A DNA stretch of 10,306 nt from Elusimicrobiota bacterium (GTDB taxonomy: Bacteria > Elusimicrobiota > Elusimicrobia > 2-01-FULL-59-12 > JACPXA01): positions 1 to 10,306 of the forward strand of contig JACPXA010000232.1 in NCBI GenBank assembly GCA_016196785.1, written 5' to 3'. Below the pieces are notes generated by a model. The model was not told where the DNA came from. It searched no databases and saw only the letters and a program-made list of their open reading frames with translations. The first letter of the stretch is position 1, and the number at the start of each line of letters is the position of its first letter. Of the stretch, positions 1-5,968 are shown piece after piece. A program made the translations under genes and the position numbers.

Positions 1-749
1 CCGGAGCGCAGATCGGCCTCGACCACAACGACACCCAGGGAGAGCCCGGCGATAATACGGTTCCTCCGTGGAAAATGTGAGCGATCCACGCCGATTCCCA
101 GAGGCAACTCCGTGACGAGCGCACCCCGCTGGACAATCTCCTCAGCCAACGCGCGGTGCTCGGGGGGATAGCAATGATCAAGCCCATGCCCGAGGACCGC
201 GATCGTGCGTCCCCCCTTCTGGAGACTTCCGCGGTGTACCGCCCCGTCAATCCCACGTGCCAACCCGCTGATGGTGGTAATCCCTCGTTCCGCAAGTGCC
301 GCGGCCAGTTGGGCGGCGATCTTCAATCCGTATGGCGTTGGCCGGCGTGTCCCTACCAGCGCGACCGCCGGGACGTCGTCAGTCGTGATCGTTCCCCGGA
401 GATAGAGAACCAGTGGAGGATCGGCGAGCGGCCGGAGTCCTTCAGGATAGTGGTCATCGGTCCAGGACAGGCAGCGTCCCCCCAGGGTCTTGAGCTGGGC
501 GAGTTCCTGTTGGATCTGGTTGGTCCGTTCGGGGACTGCGGTAATGGCCGCGGCGAGTTCGCTGTCAATCCCCTCCACCTGCTGGAGGCCGGCGAGGGGT
601 GCCGTGACGATCGCTTGGACCGTACCAAACTGCGCCAGGAGCCGCTGGCCGCGGACTGGCCCCAGCCGAGGGATGAGGTGCAGTCCCAGGCATCCTTCCA
701 GATCCGTGATGCGGCGTGGGGACCGACTTCCTTCACCAGAAGAGTTCAA
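1..749 (-). CDS. dprA: DNA-processing protein DprA (C-terminus beyond window edge)
   Basis: DprA loads RecA onto single-stranded DNA taken up during natural transformation and protects it in the cytoplasm. Reading the minus strand from a TTG at 749 gives 249 codons open to the left edge. Residues about 20-70 form the N-terminal helix-hairpin-helix/SAM-like region (IPRLGPVRGQRLLAQFG). The Rossmann-like core follows: VGTRRPTPYG (132-141), ISGLARGIDGAVH (160-172), TIAVLGHGLDHCYPPEH (182-198), TELPLG and the family signature FPRRNRIIAGLS (226-237). The C-terminus, with any winged-helix domain, lies outside. The start is uncertain: the frame opens after a stop at about 759-761 and holds no ATG or GTG before the conserved region, so TTG 749 is the best candidate, although no good ribosome-binding site precedes it. 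It overlaps the end of the TPR gene by 17 nt, which suggests translational coupling. The family assignment is very secure. Confidence 0.93.
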   Translation of the reverse strand, partial: MNSSGEGSRSPRRITDLEGCLGLHLIPRLGPVRGQRLLAQFGTVQAIVTAPLAGLQQVEGIDSELAAAITAVPERTNQIQQELAQLKTLGGRCLSWTDDHYPEGLRPLADPPLVLYLRGTITTDDVPAVALVGTRRPTPYGLKIAAQLAAALAERGITTISGLARGIDGAVHRGSLQKGGRTIAVLGHGLDHCYPPEHRALAEEIVQRGALVTELPLGIGVDRSHFPRRNRIIAGLSLGVVVVEADLRS

Positions 750-1113
750 GCCGCTTTCTCACAACCTTCGCATAGGCGCTCTCAGGATACTTTTCAAGGA
801 ATTTCTCATATTCCTGCCTGACATAGCTTCTACTGATATGCATCTGATCCAAGGCATCGAGAAAGGAGAAGTGAGCCCGCTCCGCAAAGGAGGAGGTGGG
901 GAACCGTTCCATGACCCGCCAATAGCCGGTGGTTGCTTGGGTGAGATCGTTGAGGAGGAAGTACCAGTCCGCTAAATAGTATTGCGCCGCTGGGACCCAG
1001 TCAGGGTTGGTCTGTCTGTCCAAGAACGCCTGTACCTTCCCGGAGCGGAACGCATTGGTGATCCACCAAATGGTTCCTCCAACCATCAGGATGACCAAGA
1101 CCAGCTTCCGCAC
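733..1113 (-). CDS. Small membrane-anchored TPR-like protein
   Basis: This is a 126-residue protein with a GTG start. Residues about 4-20 (LVLVILMVGGTIWWITN) form one hydrophobic segment after Arg2-Lys3, so an uncleaved signal anchor in the inner membrane is likely; there is no lipobox. Residues about 40-120 are helical and resemble tetratricopeptide repeats of the YfiO/BamD or CpoB type: PAAQYYLADWYFLLND, then FAERAHFSFLDALDQM, then EYEKFLEKYPESAYAKVV, whose last part is a typical TPR ending. Such repeats normally bind a partner protein; no partner is shown here. The gene starts 12 nt after the FlgT-C-like gene and its end overlaps dprA, so the three are probably co-transcribed. I see no strong ribosome-binding site. 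A specific family name cannot be given from the sequence alone. Confidence 0.8.
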   Translation of the reverse strand: MRKLVLVILMVGGTIWWITNAFRSGKVQAFLDRQTNPDWVPAAQYYLADWYFLLNDLTQATTGYWRVMERFPTSSFAERAHFSFLDALDQMHISRSYVRQEYEKFLEKYPESAYAKVVRKRLELFW

Positions 1114-1125
1114 CAGGGAATGGGT

Positions 1126-1566
1126 TCAGGGTGCGCTCGGTTCGACCTTCACCAACCGTAACAGATCCCCTGGCTCGAGTGGTTCCGCGCTTCGCACAAT
1201 ACGAGCCACCGCGGTCGTCGCTTGGACCTCTGGGGTGACCTCAATAAGCCCTACCTGCTTCAGCATCCGCCCTAGATGGGCCCCAGAGAGCGGATGAGAG
1301 AGGTGCTTCTGGAGTCGGTACACCGCATACCGGGTCTTGGGAAGGAGACCATCTTTCTGCCCGCGGTCAATCGCCACCAGGTGGCCTTGGGCCGTCAGAA
1401 GCTGCCCATCGAAGTTTCCCGCGATGACCCCATCAAAGGATTCGTCAGGCCCCGCAACGAACGCCGGGGAAGGGGAAACGCTGGTTTCTGCTGCCTGGGA
1501 GGAAGGCAGCCAAAACCCTCCAAGGAGCCCGATCCAACCTACGACCCACAACCGTTTCACATGCAT
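1126..1566 (-). CDS. Secreted protein with FlgT C-terminal-like domain
   Basis: This 146-residue protein has a clear signal peptide: Lys4-Arg5, a hydrophobic stretch (LWVVGWIGLLGGFWL, 6-20) and a likely signal peptidase I site after Ala25 (S-Q-A). A disordered linker is followed by a compact domain (about 45-142) with the pattern VAIDRGQKDGLLP..RYAVYR......HPLSG..LGR...VG.IEV......TAVARIV.....L.PGDLLR. That pattern is typical of the FlgT C-terminal-like modules found at the ends of LysM-type and flagellar/pilus accessory envelope proteins. A related module closes the CsgG-like protein at 4140-5066. The start ATG at 1566 is well supported by AGGAGG at 1579-1574 with a 7-nt spacer, and a possible promoter lies upstream. 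The molecular function is unknown; a periplasmic location is inferred. Confidence 0.82.
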   Translation of the reverse strand: MHVKRLWVVGWIGLLGGFWLPSSQAAETSVSPSPAFVAGPDESFDGVIAGNFDGQLLTAQGHLVAIDRGQKDGLLPKTRYAVYRLQKHLSHPLSGAHLGRMLKQVGLIEVTPEVQATTAVARIVRSAEPLEPGDLLRLVKVEPSAP

Positions 1567-1607
1567 ATGCGTTCCTCCTTTAGTTGACCCTCAAGCCCAC
1601 GCCCAGT

Positions 1608-1635
1608 AGTTAACACTTCTTCCCTACCTTGTCAA
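1608..1635 (-). promoter_or_regulatory. Putative sigma70 promoter for the FlgT-C-like/TPR/dprA unit
   Basis: On the minus strand a perfect -35 hexamer TTGACA (1635-1630) overlaps the comM stop codon. It is followed after 16 nt by TTAACT (1613-1608), or after 17 nt by TAACTA, as a weak -10 element. Transcription would begin near 1600, about 35 nt before the ATG at 1566. The -35 is convincing but the -10 is poor, so this is a moderate call. The 65-nt gap, wide for this cluster, fits a new transcription unit. Confidence 0.35.
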
Positions 1636-3221
1636 TAGAATTTTGGGAGGGCCCCCCAAGCGTGGTCCATGGCCCGGTACTGAATCGCCTCAGCCACGTG
1701 GTTGGGGAGAATCTCTTGAGTTTCCTCGAGATCTGCAATAGTTCGTGCGACTTTTAACACGCGATCATAGGCCCGGGCGGATAGCCCGAGCCGCTCAATC
1801 GCCGCCCGCAACAGGGCCTTACCCTCCTGGTTGACCTGGCACCAGCGCCGAATGCCACGATGGGTCAACTGAGCGTTGGTACGGAGTTCAGTGCCCAGAA
1901 AGCGTTGATGTTGGACCGCCCGCGCCTTGAGCACCCGCTCCTGGATCGCGGCCGACGATTCGCTAGGCGATGCCTCCCCCATCAGCTCCTCCCCTGAGAG
2001 GGCAGCCACCTCCACGTGGAGATCAACACGGTCCAAGAACGGCCCCGACAAGCGACGGCAATACCGGTGAATCTGCAAGGGGGTGCAGCGACATGCCCGG
2101 CGAGGATGGCCCAGGTAGCCGCACGGACAAGGGTTCATCGCCGCCACGAGCTGAAACAGGGCGGGAAACTTGACGGACCGTTTGGCGCGCGCTACAGAGA
2201 TCAGCCGGCTTTCGAGCGGCTCCCGCAGGCCTTCCAAGGCCCTTTTGGGAAACTCGACGAGCTCATCCAGAAAGAGAACCCCCTGATGGGCGAAGGAGAT
2301 TTCCCCAGGGCGCGGCGACGCGTCTCCACCCAACAGGGACACCGCGGTACTGGTGTGGTGCGGCGTACGAAACGGGCGGGCCGTGACCAAGGCGTCGCCC
2401 GCGGGGAGTACCCCCGCAATCGAGTGAATCGTGGTGACCTCCAACGCCTCTTCAAAGCTGAGCGGAGGGAGGATGGTTGGCAACCGGCAGGCCACCATGG
2501 TCTTCCCGCTTCCCGGTGGCCCGATGAGCAAGACATGATGCCCACCCGCCGCCGCGATTTCCATGGCCCGTTTGGCATAGTGTTGTCCTTTCACGTCGCG
2601 ATAGTCAAGCTCATCAGTTGCCCCTTCGCGGAAGAGCGCGTCCACCGCCACGGTTGCCTGCTCCACAGAGGCTTGCCCATTCAAGAACTCTACCGCTTGC
2701 CGGAGCGATTGAATAGGGATGACCGGAACCCCATTCACCACAGCGGCCTCATTCGCATTTCCCGCTGGAACGAGAAACCCCTGTTCTCCGGTTCCCCCCT
2801 TGGCACCTCCCTCACTCAGGCTCAGCCTGCGTCTTCGGAGGCCGAGCATCATGGAGAGTGCCCCAGTAATCGGTTCCACTCGACCATCCAGCGCCAGTTC
2901 CCCCACGATCACGAACCCATCCAGGCGCTTTACCTGCACCACCTCCGTAGCGGCCAATACCCCAACAGCGATCGGCAGATCAAACGCCGGCCCCTCCTTG
3001 CGGACAGATGCCGGGGCTAAATTGATGGTCACTTTCCTGGTTGGAACATCATACCCTGAGTTACGAATGGCTGCGACCACACGGTTTTTCGCTTCCCGAA
3101 CCGCCTGGTCCGGCAGTCCCACAATGGAAAAACTTGGCAAACCCATGGCCAGGTCCACCTCGACCTGGACGGGGTACCCTTCCATTCCCCGCACCGCCGC
3201 CGACATCACCCGAGCCAACAT
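1632..3221 (-). CDS. comM: ComM/YifB-family AAA+ ATPase (Mg-chelatase-like)
   Basis: ComM is a hexameric AAA+ helicase that promotes branch migration while transforming DNA is integrated; the family is also called YifB and was once annotated as magnesium chelatase. The 529-residue protein is slightly longer than the usual roughly 500. The N-terminal Lon-protease-like ChlI domain spans about 1-180, with the signature GLPSFSIVGLPDQAVREAKNRV. The ATPase core has Walker A GPPGSGKT at 234-241, the HHTSTAVSLLGG segment near 288-299, Walker B VLFLDE at 315-320 and the arginine-finger region SGPFLDRVD at 392-400. Four cysteines in NPCPCGYLGHPRRACRC (365, 367, 377, 379) form the family's putative metal-binding cluster. 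An extra Gly/Ser-rich linker, LSLSEGGAKGGTGEQG (133-148), explains part of the added length. The ATG at 3221 lies 8 nt after the yraN stop, suggesting coupling; no strong ribosome-binding site is seen. The protein ends in the usual C-terminal Mg-chelatase-like helical domain (RAYDRVLKVARTIADLE). Confidence 0.97.
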   Translation of the reverse strand: MLARVMSAAVRGMEGYPVQVEVDLAMGLPSFSIVGLPDQAVREAKNRVVAAIRNSGYDVPTRKVTINLAPASVRKEGPAFDLPIAVGVLAATEVVQVKRLDGFVIVGELALDGRVEPITGALSMMLGLRRRRLSLSEGGAKGGTGEQGFLVPAGNANEAAVVNGVPVIPIQSLRQAVEFLNGQASVEQATVAVDALFREGATDELDYRDVKGQHYAKRAMEIAAAGGHHVLLIGPPGSGKTMVACRLPTILPPLSFEEALEVTTIHSIAGVLPAGDALVTARPFRTPHHTSTAVSLLGGDASPRPGEISFAHQGVLFLDELVEFPKRALEGLREPLESRLISVARAKRSVKFPALFQLVAAMNPCPCGYLGHPRRACRCTPLQIHRYCRRLSGPFLDRVDLHVEVAALSGEELMGEASPSESSAAIQERVLKARAVQHQRFLGTELRTNAQLTHRGIRRWCQVNQEGKALLRAAIERLGLSARAYDRVLKVARTIADLEETQEILPNHVAEAIQYRAMDHAWGALPKFY

Positions 3222-3229
3222 CTTAGGAA

Positions 3230-3598
3230 CTAAACCGTATAGTGATCATCTGGAGTAAACGCGTGAGGAAGCCACACGCTCCCCTGGGGCCCCGTCGCAA
3301 AGACGTCAAAACGGATGGGTCGGTGGGTTAAGTGGCGCTGTTTAAGGAAGATGAGCGCAGCCTTCACGAGCCGCCGTTGTTTCCCGGGGGTCACTGCCGT
3401 TTCTCCGGCGCCGAATCGGTCGGTCAACCACGTTTTCACCTCCATGAAAACGATGGTGTGCTCCTCCTGGGCAATGATGTCTATTTCCCCCAGCGGTGTC
3501 CGGTAATTCTTGGCGAGGACCCGAACCCCTCTGGCACGCAACCACTCCCCGGCCAGGGTCTCCCCCCACCGTCCCCTCGCTTGCCGTTCGAACGTCAC
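3230..3598 (-). CDS. yraN: YraN / UPF0102 family nuclease-like protein
   Basis: This 122-residue protein has the full UPF0102 pattern. RWGETLAGEWLRARG (10-24) is the N-terminal helix, YRTPLGEIDIIAQEE (32-46) carries the acidic residues of the endonuclease-like fold, VFMEVKTW (50-57) supplies the Glu-x-Lys typical of the PD-(D/E)XK/Holliday-resolvase-like superfamily, and TPGKQRRLVKAALIFL (70-85) follows. The family is structurally related to archaeal Holliday junction resolvases, but its substrate in cells is not settled. The start is a GTG at 3598; GGTGA about 7 nt upstream may serve as a weak ribosome-binding site. The frame stays open some way upstream, but without ATG. It is closely followed by comM (8-nt gap), a common neighbour of yraN in many bacteria, and preceded by a 96-nt gap in which I see no gene. 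Confidence 0.94.
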   Translation of the reverse strand: MTFERQARGRWGETLAGEWLRARGVRVLAKNYRTPLGEIDIIAQEEHTIVFMEVKTWLTDRFGAGETAVTPGKQRRLVKAALIFLKQRHLTHRPIRFDVFATGPQGSVWLPHAFTPDDHYTV

Positions 3599-3694
3599 CA
3601 GAGCATCACCAACGATTAGAGGCAGAATCCTGTGCAGGTATTCCCTGGTGGAATCACTCTTTCTAGGGTTGAAGGGGAAGCGGCGGTTGGGCGA

Positions 3695-4132
3695 TCAGCT
3701 CTGGCTTGAGGTCGGTGAGTAGCTGGCTTCGATGCGGTAGATCAACTTCGTGTTGCAAAGGGCTTTGGGATCGGCGTAGGAAATCCCCTGACAGAGGCCC
3801 ATCCCTTCGCGGAGCTCTTGGCGAACCGGTAACATCTCCTCCACGACCTGCGTGAGCAAGAACAGTCCATTCCCACACCCACCTTGGCAGGGAATGTCTA
3901 AGAGAAGAGGGGCTCCTCCCTGAATGAGACGGTGCTCTTGCTGTAAGGTCGCACCTGCAGGGGTCACCATGCGGAGGTCGAGCTCAAGCCGCGTAACGTG
4001 AGGAAAGCGTTCCCGCAACGTTCCTGCTTGAGTTCGGTGACGGGTTTCAGCCTCCCCTCGAGCAACCTTGAGCTCATTCTTGTTGGGTTCTTGAGCCTTC
4101 CGCCGTTTGCGATACCTTTGCAGGGGTGGCAT
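3695..4132 (-). CDS. Hypothetical protein with four conserved-looking cysteines
   Basis: I do not recognise this 145-residue protein. Residues 1-40 are very basic and polar (RYRKRRKAQEPNKNE...) with no signal peptide. The remainder looks like a folded domain: alternating strands at LELDLRMVT (49-57) and LLLDIP (76-81), then PCQGGCGNGLFLLTQVVEEML (81-101), LCQG and ALCNTKLIYRIEASY (125-138). Cys82, Cys86, Cys114 and Cys126 could bind a metal or form disulfides. The ATG lies 7 nt after the stop of the CsgG-like gene with no ribosome-binding site of its own, which suggests translational coupling. An alternative internal start near Met55 would remove the basic region. Coding is supported by the long uninterrupted frame, the tight spacing and the protein-like periodicity, but no homologue could be checked. 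Confidence 0.68.
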   Translation of the reverse strand: MPPLQRYRKRRKAQEPNKNELKVARGEAETRHRTQAGTLRERFPHVTRLELDLRMVTPAGATLQQEHRLIQGGAPLLLDIPCQGGCGNGLFLLTQVVEEMLPVRQELREGMGLCQGISYADPKALCNTKLIYRIEASYSPTSSQS

Positions 4133-4139
4133 TACGCGA

Positions 4140-5066
4140 TCACGCTTTCAACCGGCAGAGGTCGTTGCGGCCAGGGGTCTCCCCCTTCAGGACCCGGGCC
4201 ACCGTCCCATTCTCTCCGAAGTAACGCTCCACCTCCAATGTCCCGAGTTCTTCCTCGGTTTGACCTACCACGAGACCCGTGGTGGGGCTCACAATAGTTT
4301 TGCCCGTCCGGTACACCACGAGTTTCGTCCCAAGCTCCAAGCCGGACTCCTGCCCTGCATCGAGGTACACCTGGTCACCGCTGACCTCAGCGACTCGGCA
4401 GGACCAGGGTTTCCGATTCACCTGCGAGACGATGTTATCCACAAACTGGACAATGGCGGCGCGGAAGGCCTCACCTTCCATGGTCTCATCAAAGCCACCG
4501 CTGGTGCCTAACCCAATGACCTGGCCGGTCGCTTTCTTGGCGATGCCCTTCCCGGAATCCGCATAGAGGATTTCACCGGTCTCGGCATCCACCACCCGAA
4601 TGTCCACCCCTGCCTCGGCGATGTAGCGCTTATTCCGGACCAACAGATAATCCGCCCCTTCCGTCTTGGTGCCGTATTGGGTCACGGAACCGGTGATGAT
4701 GGCGTTCAAGCCTAACAGGCGTCCCACCTTCACGATGGTATTGGGATCAATGGCTCCGCTCTGTTGGAGCTGCTGCTCTTCCAGGATTTTTTGCAGCTTT
4801 TCCCGCTCGACGAGGATAAACTTGCCCGTCTTGGCAAGTTCCGTAATGAGCACATCGGTCGCTGCCGATCCCAACCGTTGGCCGTAGGTCGTTTTGTTCT
4901 CAAACGCGACGATCCCGACCCGGCGTTTGGGGCCGGTGTAACGGCTGGTTACCCGTTTAGTTTCTTTGACGCTGATCGTCTGTCGTTCCCTCACCGTCGT
5001 TCGGGGCGCGCAGCCCCCCATTGCCACCACCAATCCGACAAGACATAAGACGTACGACCGATTCAC
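4140..5066 (-). CDS. CsgG-like outer-membrane lipoprotein with C-terminal FlgT-C-like module
   Basis: CsgG/HfaB-family lipoproteins act in outer-membrane assembly or secretion; curli CsgG forms a secretion pore, while many relatives have unknown roles. This 308-residue protein begins with a lipoprotein signal peptide (LCLVGLVVAMGGC), Cys19 being the predicted lipidated residue. The CsgG domain runs about 48-215: RRVGIVAFENKT (48-59), LGSAATDVLITELAKTGKFILVEREKLQKILEEQ (65-98), VGRLLGLNAIITGSVTQYG (114-132), then a strand-rich stretch with VDIRVVDAETGEILYADSGKG (154-174). The last 85 residues form a FlgT-C-like module (VYLDAGQESGLELGTKLVVYR...GTLEVERYFGENGTVARV). The GTG start at 5066 is well supported by AAGGAGG 5 nt upstream. 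The gene follows the DUF799-like lipoprotein by 14 nt, as in the Neisseria GNA1162-region cluster where DUF799 and CsgG-like genes adjoin. A secretin-type partner is not present here. Confidence 0.92.
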   Translation of the reverse strand: MNRSYVLCLVGLVVAMGGCAPRTTVRERQTISVKETKRVTSRYTGPKRRVGIVAFENKTTYGQRLGSAATDVLITELAKTGKFILVEREKLQKILEEQQLQQSGAIDPNTIVKVGRLLGLNAIITGSVTQYGTKTEGADYLLVRNKRYIAEAGVDIRVVDAETGEILYADSGKGIAKKATGQVIGLGTSGGFDETMEGEAFRAAIVQFVDNIVSQVNRKPWSCRVAEVSGDQVYLDAGQESGLELGTKLVVYRTGKTIVSPTTGLVVGQTEEELGTLEVERYFGENGTVARVLKGETPGRNDLCRLKA

Positions 5067-5080
5067 GGGTTCCTCCTTAA

Positions 5081-5731
5081 TTAATGTTGGTTCTTGCGGG
5101 GAAACGTCCGGAACACCCGCACAAGCATCCTCTGCGACTCAAGGGCCATGTGTCGTTGGATGATCTTCTCGCCGACGGACCGACCGAGCCATTCCGCCGC
5201 CCGCTTCTTTGCCTCATCCGCAGATAAGGCGATAGCCCGCTCAGTGTAGTCGTCCTCATTCTCCCAAAGGGTGTGTCCGGTCGCCGCCGCGACAAGCCGG
5301 AAGCGAGCGCGGACCTTCCGCCAGGAGTAGTACCCCAGGGTCCAATCCTCAAACTCAAGGAGGGTCCCATAGAGAAGCCCCTGCGCCTCATTGGCCTGCC
5401 CGATCGCCTGCGGGGTCAGCGCCCCGAGCTGTCCGCCCTCGGTGACCCCAGCCTCTCTCAGATTGGCGTCCACGACCCCAAGATCCATCATCTGGAAACC
5501 TCGGTGTTCCATTTCCTGCTGGCACAAACGGCGAACCAGCACCGCCCCATCCAGGCTGTTCGTCTCGTTGGCTAAGGGAAGCACCGCCAGCGGCTCGGGC
5601 ACCTGGATATTGGGGGTCGTGCGCTTGACCACCTGCTGACAGGCACCCAAGGCAAAAAAACCCAGTACCGGCGCGACCCTCCCGCACCACTTACTGAGCT
5701 TCGGATAAATAATGGATACGCTGGAGGCCAA
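5081..5731 (-). CDS. DUF799 / GNA1162-like lipoprotein (start uncertain)
   Basis: The mature part resembles the GNA1162 (DUF799) lipoprotein family: EPLAVLPLANETNSLDGAVLVRRL, GFQMMDLGVVDANLREAGVTEGGQLGALTPQAIG, a GLLYGTLLEFEDW strand, and FRLVAAATGHTLWENEDDY. The fold is related to the CsgG/TolB-N type nucleotide-free domain, and the family often accompanies CsgG-like proteins, as here (14-nt gap). The lipobox LGAC sits after a hydrophobic run (VAPVLGFFALGAC). The start is the problem. Between the lipobox and the repeat element there is no in-frame ATG or GTG; the frame instead continues into the inverted repeat at 5691-5720, where TTG at 5731 gives a 30-residue signal region, with another TTG at 5773. 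Neither has a visible ribosome-binding site. A run of seven T at about 5654-5660 lies in the signal-peptide codons. The family call is fairly firm; the start is unresolved. Confidence 0.8.
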   Translation of the reverse strand: MASSVSIIYPKLSKWCGRVAPVLGFFALGACQQVVKRTTPNIQVPEPLAVLPLANETNSLDGAVLVRRLCQQEMEHRGFQMMDLGVVDANLREAGVTEGGQLGALTPQAIGQANEAQGLLYGTLLEFEDWTLGYYSWRKVRARFRLVAAATGHTLWENEDDYTERAIALSADEAKKRAAEWLGRSVGEKIIQRHMALESQRMLVRVFRTFPRKNQH

Positions 5732-5829
5732 GATTTGAGCCGGCTGCAAGGCGCGACGACGAAGGCGTATCAAAGGAACGGGATACGTCGAGGAGGAGCA
5801 ACGCCGCAGCCGGCCAAAGATGGGCCTCC
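5723..5829. repeat. Left hairpin unit of the composite repeat
   Basis: This is an imperfect palindrome with three matching stem segments: GGAGGCC (5723-5729) with GGCCTCC (5823-5829), GCCGGCTGC (5739-5747) with GCAGCCGGC (5806-5814), and CGTATC (5766-5771) with GATACG (5782-5787) closing a 10-nt apex. The arms between are mismatched. The 9-bp GC-rich segment alone would make a stable cruciform or RNA hairpin. Confidence 0.75.
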
Positions 5830-5836
5830 CCGGAGG

Positions 5837-5943
5837 GGCTGGCCGCTTTTGGGCTGCGACGTTGTCGCTCGTCCTTGTCGTACCGCGGTTCCTTAGTACG
5901 CCGGCGTCCTCGCTCCTCGTCTCGCTCCAAAATCGGCTCAGCC
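5837..5943. repeat. Right hairpin unit of the composite repeat
   Basis: This is the inverted, diverged sister of the left unit. Its apex stem is CGTAC (5879-5883) with GTACG (5896-5900) around a 12-nt loop, and its base pairs imperfectly around GGCTGGCC (5837-5844) and GGCTCAGCC (5935-5943). Compared with the left unit the fifth apex pair changes from T-A to C-G while pairing is kept, one apparent compensatory change. Confidence 0.6.
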
Positions 5944-5968
5944 AACGTATCCATTATTTATCCGAAGC

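Noticed and set aside
353..736. Minus-strand 127-codon frame starting with GTG at 736
   Set aside because: It is out of frame with DprA, has a Ser/Arg-rich composition typical of a frame-shifted shadow, and shows no domain.
156..821. Plus-strand open frame of 221 codons at the left end
   Set aside because: It is antisense to dprA and the TPR gene. The dprA frame on the minus strand carries the DprA signatures, whereas this translation has none.
2016..3020. Long plus-strand open frame (334 codons)
   Set aside because: It runs antisense to comM, whose protein has every family motif. The plus-strand translation is Arg/Pro/His-rich without domain-like periodicity, and has no ribosome-binding site, so it is a GC-driven shadow.
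3599..3694. Possible small gene between the cysteine protein and yraN
   Set aside because: The 96-nt gap has one minus-strand frame continuous with yraN, without ATG, and the residues upstream of the GTG do not resemble the N-terminus of the family. I treat it as untranslated.
5654..5690. Programmed frameshift at the T7 run joining the GTG at 5690 to the lipoprotein frame
   Set aside because: The joined product would have a shorter, less hydrophobic signal peptide than the in-frame reading (VAPVLGFFALGAC), and there is no slippery heptamer with a stimulatory structure. It remains possible but is less likely than a TTG start.
5691..5954. 87-codon minus-strand frame inside the inverted repeat
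   Set aside because: It starts and ends within the 30-bp arms and translates structured repeat DNA into Arg/Glu/Ser-rich sequence. No ribosome-binding site precedes its ATG. I think it is non-coding.
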